From contig NZ_BKZV01000008.1 of assembly GCF_008974285.1 (NCBI RefSeq), positions 115,103-179,102 on the forward strand: a stretch of DNA of 64,000 bases, written 5' to 3'. Positions 25,750 through 33,446 of the stretch are shown in pieces. The DNA comes from Thermogemmatispora aurantia. Its GTDB lineage: Bacteria > Chloroflexota > Ktedonobacteria > Ktedonobacterales > Ktedonobacteraceae. The position numbers were made by a program, and so were the translations under genes. How positions within the stretch are numbered: the first letter of the stretch is position 1; every line of letters begins with the position of its first letter. Under the pieces are notes generated by a model. The model saw only the letters and a list, made by a program, of their open reading frames with translations, was not told the origin of the DNA and did no database searches.

Positions 25750-25790
25750 TCGAAACTCGCCCCTTGCGGTTTGCAGAGGACGAGTTTCGA
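25750..25790. repeat. Inverted repeat with a CRISPR-repeat-like stretch
   Basis: TCGAAACTCG (25750-25759) and its exact complement (25781-25790) flank TTTGCAGAGGACGA (25770-25783). That stretch resembles the start of the CRISPR repeat, GTTGCAGAGGGGACGA, and similarity continues weakly into GAGAAAGG. It may be a degenerate solo repeat in the leader. Confidence 0.4.
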
Positions 25791-25920
25791 GAAAGGTCGT
25801 GGGACGATATGTTCTGCGCGCGGGGGAAGGAGGGAAACGAGCCTCTCAGACGCCAAAAATGGGGCCTCAATCGTTCGTGGATGGTGAAGCACTATCCCTG
25901 ACCTCTTTCTGCCGCCCGCG

Positions 25921-26257
25921 GTTGCAGAGGGGACGATCCGGGAGAGGATACTGAAAGACCTATCTGCACTTTTGCTATCACTTTGCCGCTTTTTGACGAG
26001 TTGCAGAGGGGACGATCCGGGAGAGGATACTGAAAGCTTGATCTATTTCATGTATGAAGAGACTATCTGTATGGTTGCAGGGGGGACGATCCGGGAGAGG
26101 ATACTGAAAGTTGAAGGAAGAGTGCCGCAAAGGAGGGGCGTGGGTTGTTGCAGAGGGGACGATCCGCGCGAGGATACTGAAAGGGGCAGGCCGGATTATC
26201 TACCAACGATAATTCGGCAAGTTGCAGAGGGGACGATCCGAAGGAGGATACTGAAAC
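25921..26257 (+). CRISPR. CRISPR array, five 37-base repeats and four spacers
   Basis: Repeats lie at 25921-25957, 26000-26036, 26074-26110, 26147-26183 and 26221-26257. Spacers are 42, 37, 36 and 37 bases and unlike each other. Each repeat begins GTTGCAGA/GGGGGACGATCC and ends GGATACTGAAAG or -AAC. Repeats 1 and 2 are identical; repeat 3 has one change (A to G at position 8). Repeats 4 and 5 differ in the six bases between ATCC and GGAT (GGGAGA becomes GCGCGA and GAAGGA), and repeat 5 also at its last base. Divergence rising to the right suggests a leader on the left and plus-strand transcription. The terminal GAAAG/C is typical of type I or III repeats. No cas gene lies in this window. Confidence 0.9.
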
Positions 26258-26666
26258 GCGATACGTGGTATACTACAAGATAGTGAGAAGTGAGAGGCAA
26301 TACTGATTTGACTGGCACACGCGCGGATCGTTGTCCGCTCCTGACCGCCTGGCCGCTCCCGTGGCCATAACCAGGACTGGGCCAGACGACGCTACACTGC
26401 CCTGCCTTGCTCTGGCCAATAGCCCAGGCTCCCGGCTGCTCCATCCTACACACTCGCGCAACTGAAACGACAGCTGAGCAGCTCAGCCAGCAGCCACCAG
26501 GAGAGGAGACGATGGCGAACCAGGCTCTGCCCCTCTCGTTCGCCGGCTAACTGCCTCGGGCAGCGCCAGCCAGCCGCCTCTGTCTGCCTGCCTCTCTGTC
26601 TCTCTATCTATCTCTGTCTATCTATCTGGCTGTGCTCGTATGCGAGGCCGGGGAGGGCTTTCGTCT
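26258..26666. other. Spacer between CRISPR array and kinase gene
   Basis: No gene is supported. GTGGTATACTACAAG (26267-26281) just after the last repeat contains a TATACT-like -10. The last 90 bases before the kinase are a pyrimidine-rich simple repeat, listed separately. Confidence 0.4.
26578..26628 (+). repeat. Pyrimidine-rich simple-sequence tract (TCTG/TCTA units)
   Basis: A run of CTCT, TCTG and TATC units about 50 bases long lies just upstream of the kinase ribosome binding site. Such tracts can change length by slippage; here it would affect the leader, not the reading frame. Confidence 0.6.
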
Positions 26667-29330
26667 ATGACACGCGATCAGGGGCCTGGCGAGGATGGGC
26701 GGCAACAGGAGGGAACAGGCAGCCGCATCGGCAATTATCGCTTGCTGCGCCGCCTCGGACGCGGCGGCTTCAGTACCGTCTATCTGGCTCGCCATCTGAT
26801 TCTGCAGTCGCGCCCCCCCGTGGCCCTCAAGCGCTTGCTGACACCCCTCGATTCTCCACGCGCGCGCTCCCTCTTTATCGATGAGGCCCGCTTGCTGGAG
26901 CAACTGCGCCATCCCCATATTCTTCCGCTCATCGACGCTGGCATCGATGACGAGGGCTTCCCCTATCTGGTGACGCTCTACGCCGCCGGCGGCTCCCTGC
27001 GCGCTCGCTTGCAACGCGCCAACGGGCGCCCCCTGCCCCTGGAGGAGGCCCTGGCGATCGTCGCTCAGGTCGGCTCGGCCCTCCACTACGCCCACGAGCG
27101 CGGCGTGATCCATCGCGATCTGAAGCCGGAAAATGTGCTCTTCACGGATCACGGCGAGGCCCTGCTGGCCGATTTCGGTATTGCCTTCTTGCTCGGCTCG
27201 CGCAGCCTGGAACAGGCCAGCGTGAGCGGCACCCCCGCCTATATGGCGCCCGAGCAGTTCCGCGGCCAGGTCTCCCGCCAGAGCGATCAGTACGCCCTGG
27301 CCTGCCTGACCTATGAGCTGACGACCGGCCACCGCGTCTTTGAAGATCACGATGCTCTGGTGCTGATGTATCGCCATACGCAGGAGGAGCCACGCCCTCC
27401 GCGGGCCTATAATCCGCATCTGCCCGCTCCGATCGAGGCGGCGATTCTGCGCGGCCTGGCTAAGGAGCGCTCCGAGCGCTATCCCGATGTGCTGAGCTTT
27501 GTGCGGGCCTTGCATGCTTTCCACCCCTTCGGCGGCCCCGGCCCCGATCTCGGAGCAACCGCGCTGATGACCGGCGTTGACGATGAAGAGGGGAACGATC
27601 CCGCCGCGGGCCTGGGGGACGATCCCGGCGGCAATGGCTCGCTGTGGGATGCGGCTGAGGATGTGCCGGGGACGGTCTGGCGCGAGGGCACTCGCCGGGC
27701 GTCACTGTGGCCGGCGGCCAGGCAGGAGGAGCCTCCTCCACAGGCGGAGATGACTGGTAGCGGAGAGCTGGCGACGCGCTCACTGACTCCCGATTGGGCC
27801 TGGGCCGCCCCTGCTGCTACTGGCCCCGGCTCGGACGAGTGGGAGGCCGAGCCGCGCTGGACTCCTCCCGACCCGGGCTACGGGGCGACGGTGCTTCCCC
27901 CGGCTCCAGGACCCGGCCAGTTTGAACGGCAGACCGGTTCTGCGCTTGCCTCGTCGTCCGCTCCGGCTGACGGCCCTGCTATTATTGCCCTGCCGCGCCG
28001 CGCGCGCCAGGCGTCCGCTGCGCCTGCACAGCGCAACCGTCCGTCGCGCAGCCCCTCGGTCTCGCGCTCGGGACCGGGCACGGGGAGCGCTCCGACGGCC
28101 CTGGCGGCCTCCGCGCCGGCAGCCTCCGCACCCGTTCGCGCTGTGGCGGGATCGGCTACCTGGCTGCCGTGGCTCGCGGCCCGGGCCTTCTCGCGCCTGG
28201 GCCTGACAGCGCTGGCCCTGCTGCTGGTGGCAGTCCTGTCGCTGACGCTGCTGCCGCTCGGCCTGGGCCTGCTGCATCCCTCGGCCACCGTGACGCTGGT
28301 ACCGGCCACCCATACGCTGCAACGCACCTATACGCTGAGCGCCCGCGTCGGCGCCCAGGCCGATCCCGCCCGCCTGGTCGTCCCCGCCCGCCTGCTCTCA
28401 ACACCCCCACAGGCTCAGTCGCGGACGGTGACCGCCTCCGGTCAGGCTTCAACTCCCGGTACCCGCGCCCAGGGTGTGCTGACGTTCTATAATGGAAAAT
28501 TTATTCCGCAGTCCGTCCCCAAGGGTACTACTGTTACTGCTTCCAATGGAGTAAAGGTCTCTATCGATGCTGATATTTCGATACCTGCTGGAAATCCTCC
28601 AAATTTCGGACAGATAAGTGTTAGCGCACACGCAGTCAATGCTGGTTCTGCTGGTAATATCAAGGCTCTTGCGATTAATCAGTTCTGCTGCACTTCTGAT
28701 GAAACTATCACTGTGAAGAATCTCCAGCCTTTCACCGGCGGGCAAGATCCGCAGAGCTACACCTTTGTTCAGCAGAGCGACATCGATAACGCCGCGGCGG
28801 CGCTCACTCCCTCCCTCGTCCAGAGCGCCCGCACCGCCTTCGCCAGCCTCAAGAGCAGCGGCGAAGAGAGCGTCGCTGCTCCGCAGTGCCCTCCCCAGGT
28901 CAACAGCGACCACCGCGCCGGCGATCGGGCGACCAGCGTCACCGTTACCGTCACTGTCAGCTGCAGCGGCCTTGTCTACGACCGCAACAGTGTCATCACC
29001 CTCGTCACCGCCCTCCTCAACGCCGACATCGCCCGCAGCTACGGCAGCGGCTACCATCTGACGCAGCCCGTTCAGACACAGATCAGCGCCACCCGCGCCG
29101 GCGACCAGAGCGCCGTCCTCACCGTCCAGGCGCGCGGCACCTGGCGCTATCAGTTCAGCCCGAGCCAGCTCGACACCCTCAAAGCACTCATCGCGGGCCG
29201 CGATCCCGAGCAGGCTCGCGCCCTCCTGCGCCGTCAGCCGGGCGTCGCCGACGTCACCCTCAGCCTGGCCCTCGGGCAGAAGACCCTGCCCACCGATCCC
29301 ACACGTATCACAGTCAAAGCCACTCCCTGA
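26667..29330 (+). CDS. Receptor-type Ser/Thr kinase with baseplate-J-like ectodomain (paralogue 1)
   Basis: The 887-residue protein has an N-terminal Hanks-type kinase (about 20-285) with glycine loop LGRGGFSTVYLARH, VALKRL lysine, His149-Arg-Asp151 in HRDLKPEN, ADFGIA and GTPAYMAPEQF. It looks catalytically complete. A Pro/Ala/Ser-rich juxtamembrane region leads to one membrane segment (about 509-533). The external domain (about 535-887) begins ATVTLVPATHTLQRTYTLSA and contains vicinal Cys674-Cys675 and FTGGQDPQSYTFVQQSDIDN. This ectodomain resembles proteins annotated 'baseplate J/gp47 family' in the group; its ligand is unknown. ATG 26667 follows GGGGAGGG, and this leader is almost identical to that of the paralogue at 37000, confirming both starts. 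Bases 28480-28735 are about 46% G+C by hand count, well below the flanks, with different codon choice. Confidence 0.88.
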   Translation: MTRDQGPGEDGRQQEGTGSRIGNYRLLRRLGRGGFSTVYLARHLILQSRPPVALKRLLTPLDSPRARSLFIDEARLLEQLRHPHILPLIDAGIDDEGFPYLVTLYAAGGSLRARLQRANGRPLPLEEALAIVAQVGSALHYAHERGVIHRDLKPENVLFTDHGEALLADFGIAFLLGSRSLEQASVSGTPAYMAPEQFRGQVSRQSDQYALACLTYELTTGHRVFEDHDALVLMYRHTQEEPRPPRAYNPHLPAPIEAAILRGLAKERSERYPDVLSFVRALHAFHPFGGPGPDLGATALMTGVDDEEGNDPAAGLGDDPGGNGSLWDAAEDVPGTVWREGTRRASLWPAARQEEPPPQAEMTGSGELATRSLTPDWAWAAPAATGPGSDEWEAEPRWTPPDPGYGATVLPPAPGPGQFERQTGSALASSSAPADGPAIIALPRRARQASAAPAQRNRPSRSPSVSRSGPGTGSAPTALAASAPAASAPVRAVAGSATWLPWLAARAFSRLGLTALALLLVAVLSLTLLPLGLGLLHPSATVTLVPATHTLQRTYTLSARVGAQADPARLVVPARLLSTPPQAQSRTVTASGQASTPGTRAQGVLTFYNGKFIPQSVPKGTTVTASNGVKVSIDADISIPAGNPPNFGQISVSAHAVNAGSAGNIKALAINQFCCTSDETITVKNLQPFTGGQDPQSYTFVQQSDIDNAAAALTPSLVQSARTAFASLKSSGEESVAAPQCPPQVNSDHRAGDRATSVTVTVTVSCSGLVYDRNSVITLVTALLNADIARSYGSGYHLTQPVQTQISATRAGDQSAVLTVQARGTWRYQFSPSQLDTLKALIAGRDPEQARALLRRQPGVADVTLSLALGQKTLPTDPTRITVKATP

Positions 29331-29477
29331 GCGCCGCCTGCCTCGCCTGCCCACGTCCTCGCCACCAACAAGACAAGCGGCGCCCGGCATGCCCTGCCTC
29401 ATAGCAGGCACACCGACGCCGCCCGCAATCCAGACGTGCTCTCCCGCGCGCCGGCCCACTCCCGGCGTCGCTCGCCT

Positions 29478-30011
29478 CTAGAGACGATTCAGGGCGATCT
29501 GCGCCAGGCTCTGCTCAAGATCAAGCTGGCGATGACCCGGGCTGAGCGCCTCGACTACCAGCACCGTGTTGTCCTTGAGCACCGTCAGCAGCGTCTCCTG
29601 CCCGAAAGAGGAACTGCGCTGCGTCTGAAAAGCCGCGTCGCCCAGGCTGACCGTCGCCGTCTGCCGGCTCAAGTCGAGGGCCGCGCTCTTGGCCTGATTG
29701 TAGAACTGCTGGGCGCTGGCAGTATCGGCGGCAATAGTCAGCGCCAGCGAGGCCCGCGCCACGTGGCTGTCCGAGGACGAGGTGTAGAGGCACTCGCTCA
29801 CCGTGGCGTTCTTCGGCTTGCTCACCACCTCCTGCGGCTGCGACCGTACTGCGGCACCCAGTACCTGACGGGCTTCATCCGCCGTGATCAGCGAGCAGGC
29901 CGAGGTCGTGGTCGCCACTTGCTTGCTACTGCCACAGGCAGCCAGCAGGAGCAGAGAGAGGCCAACCATCAACAGTAGAGCAGCCTTGCGGGGGAAACGT
30001 CTTCCACGCAT
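29478..30011 (-). CDS. Small secreted lipoprotein (DUF3558-like)
   Basis: The 177-residue protein has a basic start, a hydrophobic run and the lipobox LLLLAACGSS, so it is predicted to be anchored outside the membrane by a lipidated Cys. The mature part contains CSLITADEARQVLGAAV, then ATVSECLYTS and a C-terminal alpha/beta region (QFYNQAKSAA; LLTVLKDNTVLVVEAL). This pattern resembles DUF3558-type lipoproteins with two conserved cysteines. ATG 30011 is preferred over 30119 because AAAGGAG lies about twelve bases upstream and the signal peptide starts immediately. It is convergent with the kinase gene. No function is known; proximity to receptor kinases makes a ligand-presenting or sensor-accessory role possible, but that is a guess. 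Confidence 0.7.
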   Translation of the reverse strand: MRGRRFPRKAALLLMVGLSLLLLAACGSSKQVATTTSACSLITADEARQVLGAAVRSQPQEVVSKPKNATVSECLYTSSSDSHVARASLALTIAADTASAQQFYNQAKSAALDLSRQTATVSLGDAAFQTQRSSSFGQETLLTVLKDNTVLVVEALSPGHRQLDLEQSLAQIALNRL

Positions 30012-30220
30012 CGAAGCACACACTCCTTTTTTCTGACACTGCACTCTACAATCCACAATCGACAATCCGCCATCGCCAGAACCAGAATCAGAAAGCCAGC
30101 CAGCCGGACGGCGCGCCACCTGGCCTCACCGTCGGCTACTGTCAACCACGCTCCACTTACACCTCCTTTACTGCCCCTACCCAAAAGTCAGGCGGCTCTC
30201 CATGAAACAGACTGCTTCGC

Positions 30221-30457
30221 TTAGCAGCTTTCTTGCGGCTGGGACCCCTCTGCCTCCTCTGGTAGCTCTTCTATAAGCTCTGGGGAGGCAATGCCAAGCG
30301 TCGACGCCAGCTTGCCGAGGGTCAGTGTCGTCACGTAGCGGTATGGGTTGCGATATACCCGCAAAATCGTGCTGTAGCTTACTCCTGAAGCTCTGGCCAG
30401 CGATTGTGGAGAAAAGCCATGCTTCTCGGCGATCTCTTTCAGCTTTAAGCGCAACAC
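30221..30457 (-). CDS. XRE-type HTH protein (array member 1)
   Basis: The 78-residue protein consists almost entirely of one helix-turn-helix domain: RLKLKEIAEKHGFSPQSLAR and ASGVSYSTILRVYRNPYRYV, then LGKLASTLGIASPELIEELP and a short polar tail. GTG 30457 is taken as the start because the three neighbouring paralogues begin at exactly this point of the alignment; AAGGGG lies six bases upstream. A 34-residue N-terminal extension in the same frame is possible. The shared LIE-x-[LV]P-[DE]-E tail marks it as one of four related genes, all on the minus strand. Expected to bind DNA as a dimer; targets are unknown. Confidence 0.8.
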   Translation of the reverse strand: MLRLKLKEIAEKHGFSPQSLARASGVSYSTILRVYRNPYRYVTTLTLGKLASTLGIASPELIEELPEEAEGSQPQESC

Positions 30458-30750
30458 ACTGATTCCCCTTTCCAGGTCATACACCTGAACCTCTAAAACC
30501 AAGCCGCCTTCTTTTGTTCGTTGGGATACAGTAGAGCTACGTGATGAAAGATACAACAATTTATTGTTAATGACTAGAGTGTTTGTAATGGTACTGTTAG
30601 AACAGCGACATTTGAATGGCGATTTTAAAATGACAAATACCAGAATAAGCGGGAGGAGAGAAAGGGCCTGCCGCTCTGCCGCGTCCTCCGCGAGGGAGGG
30701 AAACGAGGGAGTGAGAGGCGGTCAGGCCCTCCAGATTGGGGGAGGAACAG

Positions 30751-31041
30751 TTAGGAAGATGGGAAAGAGAATCTGCTGCGTGGCTGATAGCGGCGAGGGG
30801 GGCGGGCGCGTTTGGGAGGTGCCCCTGGGGGCGTCTCCTCATCGGGCAGAAACTCGATCAGCGTATGAGCCTGCACCCCCAGCGCCGTGGCGATCTTGAC
30901 CAGCGTACGCAGGTTCACCTGAGCGTAAGGATCGCGGAAGATCCGGCGCACGGTGCGATCATTAAGATTGGCGGCCTTGCAGAGAGCGGACGGCGTGAAG
31001 CCCTTCGCCTCAGCAATTTCTCTGACGCGCAGTCTGAACAC
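30751..31041 (-). CDS. XRE-type HTH protein (array member 2)
   Basis: The 96-residue protein has HTH segments FRLRVREIAEAKGFTPSALC and NLNDRTVRRIFRDPYAQVNL, then LVKIATALGVQAHTLIEFLP, followed by a Pro/Arg/Ser-rich tail of about 30 residues. GTG 31041 is chosen because GGAAGGAGCTGATC directly precedes it and because it aligns with the ATG starts of members 3 and 4. The open frame extends upstream to 31176 without a better start. The basic C-terminal tail (PPKRARPPRRYQPRSR) is unique to this member and may add non-specific DNA contact. Confidence 0.82.
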   Translation of the reverse strand: MFRLRVREIAEAKGFTPSALCKAANLNDRTVRRIFRDPYAQVNLRTLVKIATALGVQAHTLIEFLPDEETPPGAPPKRARPPRRYQPRSRFSFPSS

Positions 31042-31446
31042 GATCAGCTCCTTCCTGGGCAGCAAGGTCGGCCACTGTTCCGGGACGGCCACGATAGGTA
31101 CAGGTGTGCATATGACCAGTGCGAACGGGCGTCTTGTGAGGGCGCACCATCGACAGGTTGAGCTGTGCCATTTCAAGAATATCTTCGGCAGGTCTAAAGA
31201 GGATTTTCACGATCAGCAAGCGGACTTTTCTCCCTACAAACATCCGCGACACCTCGGACTGGCTCCTTTCAGAGCAAAGCAGAACAAAACTAGCAGACAA
31301 TCGATCCGTTGACTGCGCGGTAGATGGCAGAGTGTGGCAAAACGCGCTCAGCGTGCCAGCGCCCTGCGTCGGGTCTTCCCATCGCAAAGGCAGAGTGCAT
31401 GCTTGTGCGACTCTGGCGCATTCGGATAGAGAGAACCCTCCTATCT

Positions 31447-31746
31447 CTATGGACGAGGAGTGAGGGAAAAATTCAAGCATGGATTAGATGGGTGAGTATC
31501 TCCGGGAGCCGGCCAGCCAGGTCTCAGCTGCGTTCGCCTCGTCGGGCGCATCGTCGAAGGGATCAGGGCAGCGGTAGAGATGCCGAAGGCCCGCGCGACT
31601 TTCGCCCGCGTCGAGAGATTTGCTTCTTTGTATGAATTGCAAAGGATGTCCTTGATCGTGCGCAAGTTGCCATCGGCAGCTCGGGAGAGCGACGACATGT
31701 GAAAGCCCCGAGCCTCGGCAACCTCTCTGACTTTTAACCGTACCAT
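31447..31746 (-). CDS. XRE-type HTH protein (array member 3, frameshifted tail)
   Basis: The 99-residue protein starts at ATG 31746 with AAAGGACAGAG upstream: VRLKVREVAEARGFHMSSLS and ADGNLRTIKDILCNSYKEAN, then KVARAFGISTAALI. From that point it departs from the other members. The expected acidic tail (FDDAPDEANAAETW) is present in another frame starting at about 31556, so a small insertion near 31557-31561 has replaced it with STMRPTRRTQLRPGW and about 25 more residues. The DNA-binding part should still fold. The altered tail may mark an early stage of decay. Confidence 0.72.
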   Translation of the reverse strand: MVRLKVREVAEARGFHMSSLSRAADGNLRTIKDILCNSYKEANLSTRAKVARAFGISTAALIPSTMRPTRRTQLRPGWPAPGDTHPSNPCLNFSLTPRP

Positions 31747-31805
31747 TGGCCATCTCTGTCCTTTCAACCCGGCTTCCTGTGCGTCAGGCGTGTCGCCACA
31801 CCCAG

Positions 31806-32039
31806 CTATACCTGGGGTGATGCTGGCGGCTGATCCTCGTCGGGTACATCTTCGATCAGCTCATGGGAAGGGACGCCGAGGGCCTTGGCCAGCTTCTCGA
31901 TGGTCTTGATCGAGACCTCGCGGAAGGGATCGCGCCAGATCTGCTGGATCGTCTTGTAGTTCACGTCTGAGATGCGCGAGAGCCGCGACATGCTGACGCC
32001 TTTTGCCTGAGCGACCTCCTTAACGCGGAGACGAATCAT
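31806..32039 (-). CDS. XRE-type HTH protein (array member 4)
   Basis: The 77-residue protein is the most compact member: MIRLRVKEVAQAKGVSMSRL, SRISDVNYKTIQQIWRDPFR, and IEKLAKALGVPSHELIEDVP with a short Asp/Gln/Pro tail. ATG 32039 is preceded by GGCAGGTC. It is the first gene of the minus-strand array and is divergent from the gene at 32185. The shared 145-base region holds a promoter and a 7-8-7 inverted repeat, so this protein is the natural candidate to bind there and control both directions. Confidence 0.85.
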   Translation of the reverse strand: MIRLRVKEVAQAKGVSMSRLSRISDVNYKTIQQIWRDPFREVSIKTIEKLAKALGVPSHELIEDVPDEDQPPASPQV

Positions 32040-32099
32040 ACGCTTGACCTGCCTTACTAGACCCGTAGTCAGTAAGGTGATTGTATCAGAGTACCAGGG

Positions 32100-32157
32100 T
32101 TGACAAAACTGCGTCCGTAATGGTAGATTCTAATACACCACCATTCTAGAGGTGGTG
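32100..32157 (+). promoter_or_regulatory. Promoter and inverted repeat before the 32185 gene
   Basis: TTGACA (32100-32105), 18 bases, TAGATT (32124-32129). The inverted repeat CACCACC-N8-GGTGGTG spans 32136-32157, at or just after the expected start point, as a repressor site would. An XRE-type protein from the adjacent array is the likely binder (inference). Confidence 0.6.
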
Positions 32158-32184
32158 AACAAACACAGGAGAGAGGAGACCAGC

Positions 32185-32871
32185 ATGAGTGGCAGTGAGA
32201 TTGCCCGCCTGCGGCGTCAGCTAGAGGCCGAGTATCTGGCCGGGCGCTGGGCCTTGTATGGGTTAGCGTGTGGCTGGGCCAAGCACGAGTATATTCAGCG
32301 GCGGCTGCGCAACATGGAGGAGTACCAGAGCAAGCTGGCTCAGCTTGTTGGGCCGGAGCGGGCCGCGGCCATCGTCTGTGAAGTTATTGACGACGTACGT
32401 GACAGGGATCGAGAGCAGCAGGCGCCTGGCCAGGCGGCGAGTGAGAAAGTGGCGCTGGAGGAGAGAGAGGGCGAAGTAGGGATTGAGGAGAAGGCGCGGC
32501 TGAATGGAAATGGTCTCAATGACGGTGGTGCTGGTGCCGGGCAGCCGCCTGTGGAAGAGCCGACCGCTCTCGACGACGGGGAGCGTGAGCCGATCATCAA
32601 GAAAACCCTCTGGCTCCTGGCCTATCGGCACAGCGAAGAAGAAGCTGACATGATCTACCTTTTCTATGCGGTCAGCGACGAGGAGGCCAAGATCATTGCC
32701 GAGCTGAAGATGGAGCAGGGCGGGCGTCACTGCTGTCTCCTTATGCTCCGCAAGCTGCCGGCGGGCTTTGGCGTCCCCTATGGGCGCTATCGTGGCTGCA
32801 TCCACGTTCGCTCGGACGGCAGCATTATCGAAGGTGACTATCTCAAGATGCGGACCACGGCCCAGGACTGA
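32185..32871 (+). CDS. Unrecognised protein
   Basis: The 228-residue protein is not one I can assign. Residues 1-80 are predicted helical and charged (SEIARLRRQLEAEYLAGRWA; QRRLRNMEEYQSKLAQLVG). An acidic, low-complexity linker (about 85-135) follows. The C-terminal 90 residues form a compact alpha/beta-like domain with HSEEEADMIYLFYAVSDEEA, HCCLLMLRKLPAGFGVPYGR and CIHVRSDGSIIEGDYL. ATG 32185 has GGAGAGAGGAGA upstream. The gene is divergent from the XRE array, has its own promoter with a candidate operator and ends at a strong hairpin, so it is probably a real, regulated, single-gene unit. Confidence 0.6.
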   Translation: MSGSEIARLRRQLEAEYLAGRWALYGLACGWAKHEYIQRRLRNMEEYQSKLAQLVGPERAAAIVCEVIDDVRDRDREQQAPGQAASEKVALEEREGEVGIEEKARLNGNGLNDGGAGAGQPPVEEPTALDDGEREPIIKKTLWLLAYRHSEEEADMIYLFYAVSDEEAKIIAELKMEQGGRHCCLLMLRKLPAGFGVPYGRYRGCIHVRSDGSIIEGDYLKMRTTAQD

Positions 32872-32968
32872 GCGCATCCGGAGCCGGAAGGGAGCGCACA
32901 AATGCCAGATACTTCTCTCTTCATCTAACTACCGAGTGGTCCGCTTGCCTTTCTGCCTTTTTGAGCGC

Positions 32969-33020
32969 AGGATGGCCGGAGGGGAGGGTGCTGCCCGCTC
33001 GCTCTCTCTCCGGCCATCCT
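32969..33020 (+). terminator. Hairpin after the 32185 gene
   Basis: AGGATGGCCGGAG (32969-32981) and its exact complement (33008-33020) form a 13-bp stem with a 26-base loop, followed by TCTTATA. A weak T-run makes it an imperfect terminator or an RNA-stabilising hairpin. Confidence 0.55.
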
Positions 33021-33446
33021 TCTTATAGCCATAGGGTCTAAGGAAACTACAGACCTCAAGCAGCAACCAGTCCTTCAGACCAAGCAGGCCAGACCATCCG
33101 CCTGCCCGGAGCGGAACCCCCCCACGTGCTTCTCCGTACCGGCCCGCTTCCCGACTGGATTCTCGTGATAGTTGCTCAACCCAACCATTGCCGTCGGCGG
33201 TCAGGATGGGGTATATATACCTCTAAACGAGCATCGTGCCGAGTGCATTCTCACCCCGAGCAGCGTGCCTGAGTGAGAAGCGGGGGGACGTTCCCCGAGC
33301 AAGCACGCCATCCCGATGGTGCCGCTGTCGTCGCCGAAGCGAACCTGGAAGAGCAGGAACCACTGAACCACTGAACCACTGCCCAGAGCCAGCTATCCAG
33401 CAAGCGAGTCGAGTTTGAGCCGAACAGAGGACAGGAGAAAGCGACA
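33021..33446. other. Intergenic with small sequence symmetries
   Basis: No gene. GGTATATATACC at 33210-33221 is a perfect 12-bp palindrome and a likely TATA-like promoter element. GAACCACT occurs three times in tandem at about 33357-33380. Confidence 0.4.

Larger units (their letters stand above)
25198..25920. other. Spacer / candidate CRISPR leader
   Basis: No protein gene is supported. G+C falls towards the array. It contains a composite hairpin (25417-25459), a perfect 23-base palindrome (25669-25691) and an inverted repeat (25750-25790), listed separately. The most conserved repeats are at the left end of the array, so the leader is expected on this side. Confidence 0.5.

Noticed and set aside
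25972..26283. Plus-strand frame across the CRISPR array
   Set aside because: Its translation is just the repeats and spacers; no independent evidence of a gene.
28480..28735. Diversity-generating retroelement as cause of the variable ectodomain segment
   Set aside because: No reverse transcriptase, template repeat or adenine-biased substitution is visible; segment replacement explains the data better.
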